64,000 nt of DNA from HGM05190 sp964394205 (GTDB taxonomy: Bacteria; Bacteroidota; Bacteroidia; Bacteroidales; Muribaculaceae), in the NCBI GenBank assembly GCA_964394205.1, contig CAYMVS010000001.1:14228-78227 (forward strand), written 5' to 3'. The notes beneath the pieces are model-generated. The model was not told the DNA's origin. It did not search any database and saw only the letters and a list, made by a program, of their open reading frames with translations. The position numbers and the translations under genes are program-made. This document shows positions 53,436 through 62,242 of this stretch, piece after piece (position 1 is the first letter of the stretch; the number at the start of each line of letters is the position of its first letter).

Positions 53436-53640
53436 GAGCCTGTCACATAATATATGTTAACGCCGAGGCGATGGTAACTGACCATAGAGGCCGCAGTGGA
53501 AAGCAACTGTTCATAGTTGCGACACAAGCGCCTGAAATCATCAAGCCACGCGATGGTTCGCTCCACAACCTACCGGACTTCCAACGGGATAAATCCAGAT
53601 GTGCCATGATTAGACTTAACACATTGCAGGAAAAAAATTA
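53433..53640 (-). pseudogene. IS5-family transposase, 3' remnant with nonsense mutation
   Basis: Read on the minus strand: QCVKSNHGTSGFIPLEVR, stop (TAG), VVERTIAWLDDFRRLCRNYE, then a short tail to a TAA at 53432-53434. The block RWVVERTxAWL is the conserved C-terminal signature of IS5-type DDE transposases and the TAG stands where Trp (TGG) is expected. The last codons run through the left terminal repeat. Everything upstream of about 53640 is unrelated or lost. Confidence 0.8.
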
Positions 53641-53776
53641 CACTCGTCTCACATCTCTCGGGCGCTTTTGAAGCTGTCGCTCAGTCACAATGCCACAGCA
53701 TTGCTCCTTCACGCCACCTCCAAAATCACACCGAGATATGCGACCTCAGCGTTAACATATATTATGGGACAGGCTC
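53436..53776 (-). mobile_element. Decayed IS5-like element with intact terminal inverted repeats
   Basis: The 28-bp ends (53436-53463 and 53749-53776) are inverted copies with one mismatch; they begin GAGCCTGTC and contain ATAATATATGTTAACGC. Inside, the minus strand keeps only the 3' part of a transposase; the bulk of the gene is deleted. Full elements of this group are about 0.85-1 kb; this one is 341 bp. A related single end is found at 55971-55997 in uvrA. No clear target duplication is visible (left flank TTAG, right flank TAAG). Confidence 0.8.
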
Positions 53777-53787
53777 TAAGAGCCTGA

Positions 53788-53831
53788 AAGAGGATGTATC
53801 AAGGCGTTTGATTATCTTGATACATCCTCTT
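53788..53831 (-). terminator. Hairpin terminator of the serC-serA unit
   Basis: A perfect 16-bp stem (53788-53803 with 53816-53831) and 12-nt loop, 45 nt after the serA stop. No long T tract, but the stem is the only candidate terminator. Confidence 0.75.
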
Positions 53832-53875
53832 CAAAACCAGTTCTCCTCAGGTATGGTCGGGTCGCTAAAAAGCGA

Positions 53876-54799
53876 TTATTTATTCACTTGGAAACGGTTG
53901 ATACCGTTCTTGAGGAAATCAACGATCTGACGAGCTGCCGCGATACCGGCGTTGATATTGGCCTCGGCGGTCTGTGCGCCCATTTTCTTGGGCGTGAAGA
54001 AAACACGTTCGCCAAACTCGGCAATAAGCTCGTCGGCATTATCGGGACGGATGTCGGCCACATATTTAATGTCGGGACGGTGACGCAAAGCTTCGGCAAG
54101 CCCTGCCTCGTCGATAACCTCCTTGCGGGCGGTGTTGATCAACACGCCACCTTTGGGGAGCCGGGTGATGAGATCAAAGCCGACCGAGCCGCGTGTCTGG
54201 TCGTTGGCGGGAATGTGAAGCGAGACAAACTTGTTATTACCATATAAATCCTCGACACTGTGAACGGGTTTTACACCGGCCTCGGTTATGACCTCGTCGG
54301 GGCAGAATGGGTCAAGAGCACTCACCTCCATGCCAAAACCTTTTGCAATGCGGGCAACATTACGACCCACTTGTCCAAAAGCATGAATACCGAGGCTCTT
54401 CTCCTTCAACTCGCTGCCCGAAGTGCCGTTAAACATGTTTCTGACAGCCATAACCAACATACCGAAGACGAGCTCGGCCACAGCGTTTGAGTTCTGGCCC
54501 GGAGTGTTCTGCACCACAATACCACGAGCCTTTGCCGCCGCGAGATCGACATTATCATAGCCTGCACCGGCTCTAACGATGATTTTCAAGTCTTTTGCCG
54601 AGTCGATGATGTCGCTGTCGATTTTATCACTGCGAATGATGATGGCGTCAACTCCCTCGGCGACAGCCTCTTTGAGCTGATTACGATCGGTGTATTTCTC
54701 TAACTTTACGACTTCAATGCCGGCATCGGTCAACACCTTCTCTATACCCTCGACAGCAACCGCAGCAAAGGGCTTTTCAGTGGCAATCAGAGCTTTCAT
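53876..54799 (-). CDS. serA: D-3-phosphoglycerate dehydrogenase, short form with Lys in place of the active-site His
   Basis: A 307-residue NAD-dependent dehydrogenase, first step of serine synthesis. I start at ATG 54799, one base after the serC stop. Seen: substrate-domain IIIRSDKIDSD, the NAD motif HAFGQVGRNVARIAKGFG, the catalytic Arg in LHIPANDQTRGSVG/NTARKEVIDE region, and the end VFFTPKKMGAQTAEANINAG. In classical enzymes the last motif reads TPHxGA with a catalytic His; here it is TPKKMGA, so Lys replaces His, as I recall for the type III enzyme of Entamoeba, thought to come from Bacteroidales. It lacks the ACT domain of the long forms, so no serine feedback is expected. Confidence 0.88.
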   Translation of the reverse strand: MKALIATEKPFAAVAVEGIEKVLTDAGIEVVKLEKYTDRNQLKEAVAEGVDAIIIRSDKIDSDIIDSAKDLKIIVRAGAGYDNVDLAAAKARGIVVQNTPGQNSNAVAELVFGMLVMAVRNMFNGTSGSELKEKSLGIHAFGQVGRNVARIAKGFGMEVSALDPFCPDEVITEAGVKPVHSVEDLYGNNKFVSLHIPANDQTRGSVGFDLITRLPKGGVLINTARKEVIDEAGLAEALRHRPDIKYVADIRPDNADELIAEFGERVFFTPKKMGAQTAEANINAGIAAARQIVDFLKNGINRFQVNK

Positions 54800-54800
54800 A

Positions 54801-55871
54801 TCAGTGGGCTTTCTCAAATTGGTTCATAGTGTCAATCAACACCTCTACGCTCTCGATGGGGAGCGCATTGTAGAGAGATGCCCTGAAACCGCCAACCGAG
54901 CGGTGACCCTTGATGCCGACAATACCACGGGTGGCGGCAAAGTCAACAAACTCTTTTTCAAGATCCTTATATTCAGGGGTCATGACAAAGCAAACATTCA
55001 TGATCGAGCGATCGGCCTTGTCGGTAACCGTTCCCTCAAACATTTTGCTCGAGTCAATTGCTTCATAGAGCAGGGCGGCTTTCTTAAGGTCGACTTTCTC
55101 TAGCTCGGCAACGCCGCCCATCTCCTTGTAGTAGCGCAACGTCATCAAAGCAGAGTAGATGGGGAGCACCGGCGGGGTGTTGAACATCGAGCCCTTTTTA
55201 ATATGAGTCCGATAGTCAAGCATTGTGGGAATGGGGCGGTCAACTTTGCCCAGGCAGTCATCTTTGACAATGACGAGGGTGACACCGGCGGGAGCAAGAT
55301 TTTTCTGGGCTCCAGCATAGATGATGTCATATTTTGAAACGTCAACGGGGCGCGAGAAGATATCGCTCGACATGTCGGCAACAAGGCGACAGTTCACGTC
55401 GGGATCGCGGCGTATCTCGGTTCCGAAAATCGTGTTGTTGCTGGTGTAGTGGAAATAGTCAGCGTCGGACGGCACTGTGAAATCTTTTGGAATGAAAGTG
55501 AAATTGGCATCTTTTGATGAAGCGACAACATCGACATCGCCAAACAGACGAGCCTCCTTAATGGCGTTTACGGCCCAGGTGCCGGTCTCGAGATAGGCGG
55601 CGCGGGTCTTGAGGATGTTCATGGGCACCATGCAGAACTGCATGCTTGCGCCACCACCTAAAAAGAGAACGCTATAACCATCAGGAACATTGAGCAATTC
55701 TTTTACAAGAGCCTGGGCTTCATCCATGACTGCTTGAAATTCCTTGCTACGGTGAGACACCTCCAATACTGAAAGACCGGTATCGGCAAAATTTAAAACG
55801 GCATCGGCTGTCTTCTGAATGGTGTACTGACTCAGTATCGACGGACCTGCATAAAAGTTGTGCTTTTTCAT
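54801..55871 (-). CDS. serC: Phosphoserine aminotransferase
   Basis: A 356-residue PLP enzyme, second step of serine synthesis and also used in pyridoxal-phosphate synthesis. Seen: KHNFYAGPSILSQYTIQKTA at the N-terminus, FLGGGASMQFCMVPMN (70-85), and the Schiff-base lysine in YAGAQKNLAPAGVTLVIV; the C-terminus has GIKGHRSVGGFRASLYNALP. All are diagnostic. Followed after one base by serA; both share the promoter 55904-55932. Length normal. Confidence 0.95.
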   Translation of the reverse strand: MKKHNFYAGPSILSQYTIQKTADAVLNFADTGLSVLEVSHRSKEFQAVMDEAQALVKELLNVPDGYSVLFLGGGASMQFCMVPMNILKTRAAYLETGTWAVNAIKEARLFGDVDVVASSKDANFTFIPKDFTVPSDADYFHYTSNNTIFGTEIRRDPDVNCRLVADMSSDIFSRPVDVSKYDIIYAGAQKNLAPAGVTLVIVKDDCLGKVDRPIPTMLDYRTHIKKGSMFNTPPVLPIYSALMTLRYYKEMGGVAELEKVDLKKAALLYEAIDSSKMFEGTVTDKADRSIMNVCFVMTPEYKDLEKEFVDFAATRGIVGIKGHRSVGGFRASLYNALPIESVEVLIDTMNQFEKAH

Positions 55872-55903
55872 TGCTGAAATGAGTTTGTGAAAATTCTTTG
55901 ATG

Positions 55904-55932
55904 CAAAATTAAAGAAAAATTTCTATAATCAA
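55904..55932 (-). promoter_or_regulatory. Promoter of serC-serA
   Basis: TTG (55930-55932), 18-bp spacer, TAATTTTG (55904-55911) on the minus strand; leader about 25 nt. Confidence 0.65.
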
Positions 55933-55970
55933 AAAAATATTTTTCAACCGGCTTTGGCTGAGAGCCTCAT

Positions 55971-55997
55971 CGTTAACATATATCATGAGGCAGACTC
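55971..55997. mobile_element. Solo IS terminal repeat overlapping the uvrA 3' end
   Basis: 27 bp matching the right end of the IS remnant at 53749-53776 at 23 of 27 positions (CGTTAACATATAT, then CAGACTC for CAGGCTC). GAGCCTCAT just beside it (55963-55971) may be what remains of the opposite end. The last four codons and the TGA stop of uvrA lie within it. Confidence 0.65.
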
Positions 55998-58835
55998 TAA
56001 GAGCTCGTGGCGTAGATATTCAGCCGTGGGAGAGTCAGTTGACGCTATCTGCTCGGGCGTCCCTTGAGCAATTATACGTCCACCGTTCTTTCCTCCTCCC
56101 GGGCCCATGTCAATGATTCGGTCGGCCGCTTTAAGCACGTCGAGGTTATGCTCGATAACGATGACTGTGTTTCCTTTGTCAACGAGTCGGTTAAAGACCG
56201 AGAGGAGGGTAGAGATATCTTCAAAATGGAGTCCGGTTGTCGGTTCGTCAAGGATAAAGACAGTGTTGCCGGTATCCTTTTTTGCAAGCTCGGTGGCGAG
56301 TTTCACGCGTTGATTCTCGCCGCCCGAAAGGGTGCTTGACGGTTGACCGAGCTTTATATAACCGAGACCGACGTCTTGAAGCACTTTGATTTTTTTCAAG
56401 ATGCGCGGTTGGTGCTGAAAAAACTCTACAGCCTGGTTGATGGTCATGTCAAGAATGTCGGCAATGGATTTGCCTTTGAACCTCACTTCAAGAGTCTCGC
56501 GGTTATATCGCTTGCCGTGACATGTCTCACAGGGGATGAGAACGTCGGGCAAAAAGTTCATTTCGATAGTCTTGTAACCGTTGCCCGAGCACGTCTCACA
56601 TCGGCCACCGGCAACATTGAAAGAGAATCGTCCCGGTTTATAGCCTCTGATTTTTGACTCTGGCAGGCCGACAAAGAGCGACCGTATATCGGTGAACACA
56701 CCGGTATAGGTTGCCGGATTGGAGCGCGGGCTGCGCCCCAATGGAGATTGATCGACCGTCACAACCTTATCCACGTTTTCGATCCCGACAATCTCTCGAT
56801 AGGGTAATGGCTGTTGATGTGACCTGTAAAAGTGTTGACTGAGAATAGGTTGGAGCGTGCCATTGATCAACGAAGACTTGCCGCTGCCCGACACTCCCGC
56901 GATGCAGGTCAATGTGCCGAGTTCGAGCGTCAGGTCAACATTTTTCAGATTGTTGCCGGTCGCTCCAAGCAGGGTAAGGGTCTTTCCATTTCCCTTGCGT
57001 CTGATTGAGGGAATCTGGATCGATTTAATCCCGTTCAAATAGGAGGCGGTCAAAGTGTCTTGCCTGAGCATCTCGCGGGGAGTACCGCTGAAAACGACCT
57101 CTCCGCCATGCACCCCGGCTTTAGGACCGATGTCGACAACATGGTCGGCCTCAAGCATCATGTCTTTGTCGTGCTCCACAACAATAATTGTGTTTGACGC
57201 ATCCCTTAGCCTTTTCAACGAATCGATGAGCCGCTTGTTGTCACGTTGGTGGAGACCTATGCTCGGCTCGTCAAGAATGTACAACACGTTGACAAGCTCC
57301 GAGCCAAGCTGGGTAGCCAACCTAATGCGCTGGCTTTCACCGCCCGACAAGGTTGCCGAGTTACGGTTGAGCGAAAGGTAGTCAAGCCCGACATCCACAA
57401 GAAACTTCAATCGGCTGTTTATCTCTTTGATAATCTCGGCAGCAATCAGACGGTCAGTCGGACTGAGGCGGTCGAGTATTGTCTGCGACCACTGCAGCAG
57501 GTCGCCGATATCCATGCGACACAACTCTGCGATATTCTGATTGTCTATAAAGAAATGCAGGGCCTCGCGGTTGAGACGCTCGCCTTTACACTCGGGACAG
57601 ACGGCATTGGAGAAAAACTGACCGCTCCATTTTTGCGCCGATGCCGACGCGTCCTCGCTCTGTTGCATCACGATGTACTTGACCACACCCTCGTATGTCA
57701 GGAAGTAGTTGGAAGTACTCATGGTCTCGTTCTTGATGACAAGACGCTCGGGGGTGCCGTGGAGGATGTCGCTCACGGCGTCGTCGGGCAAATCTTTGAA
57801 AGGTGTATTCAAAGTACATCCATATTTTTGACAGATTGCCTCAATCTGCCAAAAAATCATTGAATTACGATATTTACCGAGCGGAACGATCGCGCCGTCA
57901 TATATCGACTTTGACGGGTCGGGGATAATCTTGTCCTGGTCGACAATATTCACATATCCAAGGCCTTTGCACCGGGGACACGCGCCCTGGGGTGAGTTGA
58001 ATGAGAAATTGTGGGGCGACGGCTCCCGGTAGGATATGCCGGTCTCGGGGTCCATGAGATGCTGTGAGAAATAGCTCACTTTATCATTCTCGACATCCAG
58101 AATCAGCAGCTGCTTTTCACCCTGACGCAGGGCGTCGCTCACCGTCTGCCTGAGCCGCTCGACATCTTTGGGCATCACCTTGAGCCGATCGACAACAAGC
58201 TCGATGTCATGATTCTTATAGCGGTCAAGCTTCATGCCAAAAGTGATTTCACGCAGCTCGCCATCAACCCTGACGTTGATAAAGCCTTTTTTTCTGTAGG
58301 TCTCAAAGAGCTCCTTGTAATGTCCCTTACGATTTTTGACCAATGGGGCAAGAACATAGATTTTCTTACCGGCAAATTGGTTTAGAATGAGGCTGACAAT
58401 ACGCTCTTCGGTATATTTTATCATCTCACGCCCCGAGAGATAGCTGACGGCATGCCCGATGCGGGCATACAATAGTCGTAGAAAATCATAAATCTCGGTT
58501 GTGGTGCCGACAGTGCTTCGCGGGTTGCGGTTAATGGTTTTCTGCTCGATGGCAATGACAGGATTTAATCCCGTTATCTTGTCAACATCGGGACGCTCCA
58601 AATTGCCGAGCATATTTCGTGCATAGCTTGAAAATGTCTCGATATAGCGTCGTTGACCCTCGGCATAAATTGTGTCAAAGGCCAATGAGGACTTGCCACT
58701 GCCGCTCAATCCGGTGATGACGGTCAGTGCATTGTGGGGTATCTCAACGTCAATGTTTTTAAGATTGTTCTCTCGTGCGCCGAGAACTATAAGTGAATCG
58801 TTTGCTTCTTCAAAAGTATTGTTTATCTGGTCCAT
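55983..58835 (-). CDS. uvrA: Excinuclease ABC subunit UvrA
   Basis: A 950-residue DNA-damage recognition ATPase of nucleotide excision repair. Walker A motifs GLSGSGKSS (42-50) and GVSGSGKSS (near 655), ABC signatures LSGGESQRIRLA and LSGGENQRVKLA, Walker B ILDEPSIGLH and ILDEPTTGLH. Zinc sites: CPRCKGLGY, CPECKGERL and the pair CETCSGNGY/CETCHGKRY. Length normal. The final residues LLESAS and the stop are formed by an IS end, so the last few residues differ from an ancestral end that is usually poorly conserved. The start overlaps the lytic transglycosylase stop region by 13 nt. Confidence 0.96.
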   Translation of the reverse strand: MDQINNTFEEANDSLIVLGARENNLKNIDVEIPHNALTVITGLSGSGKSSLAFDTIYAEGQRRYIETFSSYARNMLGNLERPDVDKITGLNPVIAIEQKTINRNPRSTVGTTTEIYDFLRLLYARIGHAVSYLSGREMIKYTEERIVSLILNQFAGKKIYVLAPLVKNRKGHYKELFETYRKKGFINVRVDGELREITFGMKLDRYKNHDIELVVDRLKVMPKDVERLRQTVSDALRQGEKQLLILDVENDKVSYFSQHLMDPETGISYREPSPHNFSFNSPQGACPRCKGLGYVNIVDQDKIIPDPSKSIYDGAIVPLGKYRNSMIFWQIEAICQKYGCTLNTPFKDLPDDAVSDILHGTPERLVIKNETMSTSNYFLTYEGVVKYIVMQQSEDASASAQKWSGQFFSNAVCPECKGERLNREALHFFIDNQNIAELCRMDIGDLLQWSQTILDRLSPTDRLIAAEIIKEINSRLKFLVDVGLDYLSLNRNSATLSGGESQRIRLATQLGSELVNVLYILDEPSIGLHQRDNKRLIDSLKRLRDASNTIIVVEHDKDMMLEADHVVDIGPKAGVHGGEVVFSGTPREMLRQDTLTASYLNGIKSIQIPSIRRKGNGKTLTLLGATGNNLKNVDLTLELGTLTCIAGVSGSGKSSLINGTLQPILSQHFYRSHQQPLPYREIVGIENVDKVVTVDQSPLGRSPRSNPATYTGVFTDIRSLFVGLPESKIRGYKPGRFSFNVAGGRCETCSGNGYKTIEMNFLPDVLIPCETCHGKRYNRETLEVRFKGKSIADILDMTINQAVEFFQHQPRILKKIKVLQDVGLGYIKLGQPSSTLSGGENQRVKLATELAKKDTGNTVFILDEPTTGLHFEDISTLLSVFNRLVDKGNTVIVIEHNLDVLKAADRIIDMGPGGGKNGGRIIAQGTPEQIASTDSPTAEYLRHELLESAS

Positions 58836-59764
58836 GCCCGATTGTAGGTTTTATATTGGAGAGTGCTCCTTTTGAGAGCGTTTTTAGCGGGAATCTTGAC
58901 TTTATAGGTTTTCCCGGTTTTGTTTGGCAACGAGCGGTCGCGAATCCACGGATTCAGCTCTCTCACCATCAGATAGGTAGTGCCGTGGGCTTTTGCCCAT
59001 GCCGCCCAGTCGGCAACGGCTGTGGCGACCTCGATATCTTCGGTCTCAAGGGGTTGGTAAAGCTGCTCATCTTTGAGGTAGAACCCGTACTTTTGGGGAT
59101 CCTCAAGAATAAGTTTCTGGGCGAGAAGGCGGTAGATATACCTGCTTGTTTCATTTACAAGATACAGATCGTAGGCCGACTCGACCCCCTGCTTGCCGAG
59201 CTCACCCGAGATGCGCCCCATGCCTGCATTGTAGCTCGCCGCAACGTTTTCCCACTTGCCATACTTCTTGTAAGCAGCATTGAGATATTTGCAGGCTGCC
59301 TCGGTAGCCTTCTCAGGGTGGAAACGCTCGTCGACATATTCATTGACCTCAAGTCCGTATTGGCGGCCGGTATCGGGCATGAACTGCCAAAGCCCGGCGG
59401 CTCTAGCCGGAGAGACAGCCTTCGGGTCAAGCGTGCTTTCAATACAGGCAAGATAGAAAAGGTCGGTCGGGATGCCGTTCTTTTTCAGGATCGGCTCAAT
59501 GAGAGGCAAGTAGCGGTTGGCTCGTTTTATGGTAAGAAGGGTGTTGCCATGAGAGTAAATCATTGAAGACAGCTCACGGTCAAGGCGTTCCCATTTGTCT
59601 GTTCGGTCAAGGTCGACAGTTTGCCCTGCAAATGACATCTTCATCGGTATCTCGGGAGAGACGACGATTGAAAACTGTTGGGCTGACGCGCTCAATGAAG
59701 TGAACAGGGTGCCACAGGTGATAATGCCGGCAATCAAGATGCCTGATATGGTTTTTCTTATCAT
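58823..59764 (-). CDS. Lytic transglycosylase (MltD-like, SLT domain)
   Basis: A 313-residue periplasmic or outer-membrane murein enzyme. I start at ATG 59764 because a clear signal peptide follows (IRKTISGILIAGIITCGTLF); the longer frame would overlap the next gene. The SLT domain is at about 85-215: FYLACIESTLDPKAVSP has the catalytic Glu, then AAGLWQFMPDTGRQYGLEVN, and NVAASYNAGMGRI. No LysM repeats follow, unlike full MltD. It cleaves glycan strands to 1,6-anhydro products. Located between uvrA and a T9SS surface protein on one strand. Confidence 0.88.
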   Translation of the reverse strand: MIRKTISGILIAGIITCGTLFTSLSASAQQFSIVVSPEIPMKMSFAGQTVDLDRTDKWERLDRELSSMIYSHGNTLLTIKRANRYLPLIEPILKKNGIPTDLFYLACIESTLDPKAVSPARAAGLWQFMPDTGRQYGLEVNEYVDERFHPEKATEAACKYLNAAYKKYGKWENVAASYNAGMGRISGELGKQGVESAYDLYLVNETSRYIYRLLAQKLILEDPQKYGFYLKDEQLYQPLETEDIEVATAVADWAAWAKAHGTTYLMVRELNPWIRDRSLPNKTGKTYKVKIPAKNALKRSTLQYKTYNRAWTR

Positions 59765-59789
59765 TTTCAATGGTTTGCAGTTTTGAAAG

Positions 59790-61103
59790 TTACTCATAAT
59801 TAACAACATTGATGTCGCCGCTCAGTTTGTATTCCTTGCCGTCTGCCCCACGGGCCTTTATCACATAGAAATATACGCCCGCCGGCACAATCTTACCACC
59901 ATATCGGCCATCCCATCCTTGTGAGGGGTCGGTCAGTGAAGCCATCTTGGTGCCCCAACGGTTAAAGATGTGACATTCAAATGACACGATTGAACGATAG
60001 CTGACACGCCATTCATCATTGACCCCCTCCGAGACGCCGGGTGAAAAGGCATTTGGACAGTTGAGCATACTCGTCCCGATATTTACAGTATAGGTATCAC
60101 TGAAATATTCACAAACACCCGAAGCGTCGGCACACATAAAGCGAACGTAGGTTGTACCTTCATCTCGGAATGTGTAGACCGTCTGTAAATCATTGACACG
60201 CATGTCGATATCTTCAAACTCGCGTGAACGCGAGAACTGCCACTCGGTGAATATCGCGGCATCGGTAACCACCGCTGTAAACTCTATTTCACACGGTGCC
60301 GAACCGCCAAGCTCACCGTCGGCCCCCTCGGAGTGTTTCTCGTTGGGAACATCACGCTCGGTCTGGACGGCACTGGTTGTCGCCTCAACAGCGATCGCGG
60401 TCAGGGTAGGGGAGGACACTGTCTCCTCATATCCCCATGCCTTCAAAAAACGGTCGCCACTGAGAGTGACCTCGGTATCACATAGCGGTGCCGTGATGTG
60501 CAATGTGTTGTCGGCGATGGAATTGACCGTGCGGGCGACTGTCTCTTGACGATAGATGTTGTTGTCTTGATTGTACACCAGAGTGCGATAAGTTATCGAC
60601 AACTCCCGTGAAAGCTCAAACTGACGGCCGTTGATGCCGTAATAATGTATCGGTGAGGCTTTTCCGTCAAAATGCAGATTCATGTAACCGCAATCACTGT
60701 CAGCAGCAGCCGAAAGGCCCTGTGCCTGATAATAATGGTTGGAATAATTGACTACCCAAAAGTAATAACGTTTGTCACCATCTTCAATCAAATATCCTGA
60801 ATCATCGCGCGCCGCAGCAACCGACGACCTATTGCCATCATATCTCACGTCGGATATCACCTCGGCATAACCGCCCCCCATGTTGCCATATCTCATCCAC
60901 ACAACGGGCTGCCGGTTTTCTTCGCTTTCATAAGTCAAAGAGACACCGCCGGCGTCATAAATTACAATAATCTCATTCAGACCAGTGGCAGCTTCAGCTT
61001 TATAGCTCAGCGGGGCTACAGATGACCCAGTTACTGTTATTGCAGAACGCGCCGTGAGGCTGAAAAAAACGCCCAAAAGTATAAAGAAGCAGGTACGCAT
61101 CAT
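59790..61103 (-). CDS. Surface protein with T9SS type B (gliding-motility-type) C-terminal domain
   Basis: A 437-residue exported protein; start taken at the Met-Met pair at 61103/61100, followed by the signal peptide CFFILLGVFFSLTARSA. The body (25-330) holds Ig-like strands, no catalytic motif recognised. The last 85 residues form a CHU_C/gliding-motility-associated domain: NCPNAFSPGVSEGVNDEWRV, then FECHIFNRWGTKM and GWDGRYGGKIVPAGVYFYVI, the known sorting signal of type B substrates of the type IX secretion system. So it is secreted and attached or shed at the surface. Promoter at 61181-61211. Function unknown. Confidence 0.8.
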   Translation of the reverse strand: MMRTCFFILLGVFFSLTARSAITVTGSSVAPLSYKAEAATGLNEIIVIYDAGGVSLTYESEENRQPVVWMRYGNMGGGYAEVISDVRYDGNRSSVAAARDDSGYLIEDGDKRYYFWVVNYSNHYYQAQGLSAAADSDCGYMNLHFDGKASPIHYYGINGRQFELSRELSITYRTLVYNQDNNIYRQETVARTVNSIADNTLHITAPLCDTEVTLSGDRFLKAWGYEETVSSPTLTAIAVEATTSAVQTERDVPNEKHSEGADGELGGSAPCEIEFTAVVTDAAIFTEWQFSRSREFEDIDMRVNDLQTVYTFRDEGTTYVRFMCADASGVCEYFSDTYTVNIGTSMLNCPNAFSPGVSEGVNDEWRVSYRSIVSFECHIFNRWGTKMASLTDPSQGWDGRYGGKIVPAGVYFYVIKARGADGKEYKLSGDINVVNYE

Positions 61104-61180
61104 GTCGTTACAAATTAATTTTGCCAAATGCAAACAATTAACAATGAAAGGGCGGCCATCAATGCCCACCAATCAACTTG

Positions 61181-61211
61181 CAAAGTTAACATTTTATTTT
61201 GCGACAGGCAA
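61181..61211 (-). promoter_or_regulatory. Promoter of the T9SS surface-protein/transglycosylase/uvrA run
   Basis: TTG (61209-61211), 20-bp spacer, TAACTTTG (61181-61188) on the minus strand; leader of about 70 nt. Confidence 0.7.
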
Positions 61212-61451
61212 TAGTAAGACAATTTCTTACATCCTAAAAAGTTATCAAAACCGATTCTGCAACCAACTGACTTCGATCACTGACCATAAAGTTAAAAGAG
61301 CATCTTATGATCAGAATTAAATAACAGTAACTGTCTATAAAATAACTTTTTGCCTCATCTTTTCAAATGCTAACTAATCACAACATTATAACGACCAAAT
61401 TGCCCCAAATATTGTCCCGGTCGCCAAAACACAACAGTCCACACTTCCCAC

Positions 61452-61917
61452 CAACAAATGGGTCAGCGGACTGGGCCGGTTGATGGCGGAGCCGAGAGTA
61501 ATGGGGAGCAATGTAACGGGAAAGCCGCAGAGCGCGCGAGACAATAATAGCACATTGCCGAGGGCGCGGGGGTATGGAGCCGGACGGCGTAACACCCCGC
61601 CGCCCGAGGCTGTGTGATCAACGTCGATCCCCATTTTTGGGCTTCCAAGAAGTCCATTAGGGGCAACAAACACGCCGGACGGCGATTTCGGTGCCCGGCA
61701 TAGACAGAGCGCAGGGGGCGCGTGATTATGTCAAATCCCAGGCGATGCCTTGGCGAGCCTGGGGACAGCCGGATAATAGAAAACATTGAGCCTCTCGCGA
61801 GGCGATGTTATGTTAACGACATCTGTCGTGATGTTTAGTGGTGTAATCTTTAGGTCACCGATTTGTCTTGTGCGCGGAGTCACATCCTAAACCACAACAT
61901 CGCCTCTCGCGATGCAC
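61452..61917. repeat. Imperfect inverted-repeat element, copy B (one arm plus centre)
   Basis: Non-coding. From 61452 the sequence follows the complement of the right arm of copy A closely (ACAATAATAGCACATTGCCG near 61537, CCCAGGCGATGCCTTGGCGA near 61738, GGGGACAGCCGGATAATAG near 61761). The centre has the inverted pair near 61788-61808 and 61897-61917 around a spacer of 88 bp. The spacer is homologous to the complement of copy A's spacer (for example TTGTGCGCGGAGTCACAT against TTGCGCGCTGAGCCATAT). The second arm is missing after 61917. Confidence 0.75.
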
Positions 61918-62230
61918 TCTCTAAAACAACACTTCCAATCATAAAATCGCACCGGGAATCACAAACAACCGCCAATCGACCAAAACAGTACCTCCAATTA
62001 TCAAACCAGTCTAAACAGCGCAATAAACCATCCGATGAAAGCCAAAAAGGTCGTCACACCCAGTAAAATAAACCAAATTTCCCATCAAGCCCCAATCACA
62101 AAATCAAATATCACACCCATAATCATTTTGTAACATAAACACTATTATGTTAAATATATTTAAGAAATGTTGTTAATGGTTATTCGTACAGTTGCTTGTA
62201 GTCCTGTTTTCGATAGCTAGGTTCGATAGC
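61918..62230. other. Intergenic DNA without recognisable content
   Basis: About 310 bp of AT-rich sequence after inverted-repeat copy B. I see no gene, RNA or strong hairpin, apart from a triple 13-bp-spaced motif at its right end (62209-62242). Confidence 0.5.
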
Positions 62231-62242
62231 TTATTTTGATAG
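62209..62242 (+). repeat. Three TTyGATAG units at 13-bp spacing
   Basis: TTCGATAG at 62209 and 62222, TTTGATAG at 62235; exact period 13 bp. It could be a degenerate tandem repeat or a weak binding-site array. Confidence 0.5.

Noticed and set aside
53426..53671. 81-codon plus-strand open frame
   Set aside because: It is antisense to the transposase remnant and runs through the IS terminal repeat.
61386..61786. Minus-strand open frames of 95 and 107 codons
   Set aside because: They cover copy B of the non-coding repeat; the same arm in copy A is not open in the same frame, so coding is unlikely.
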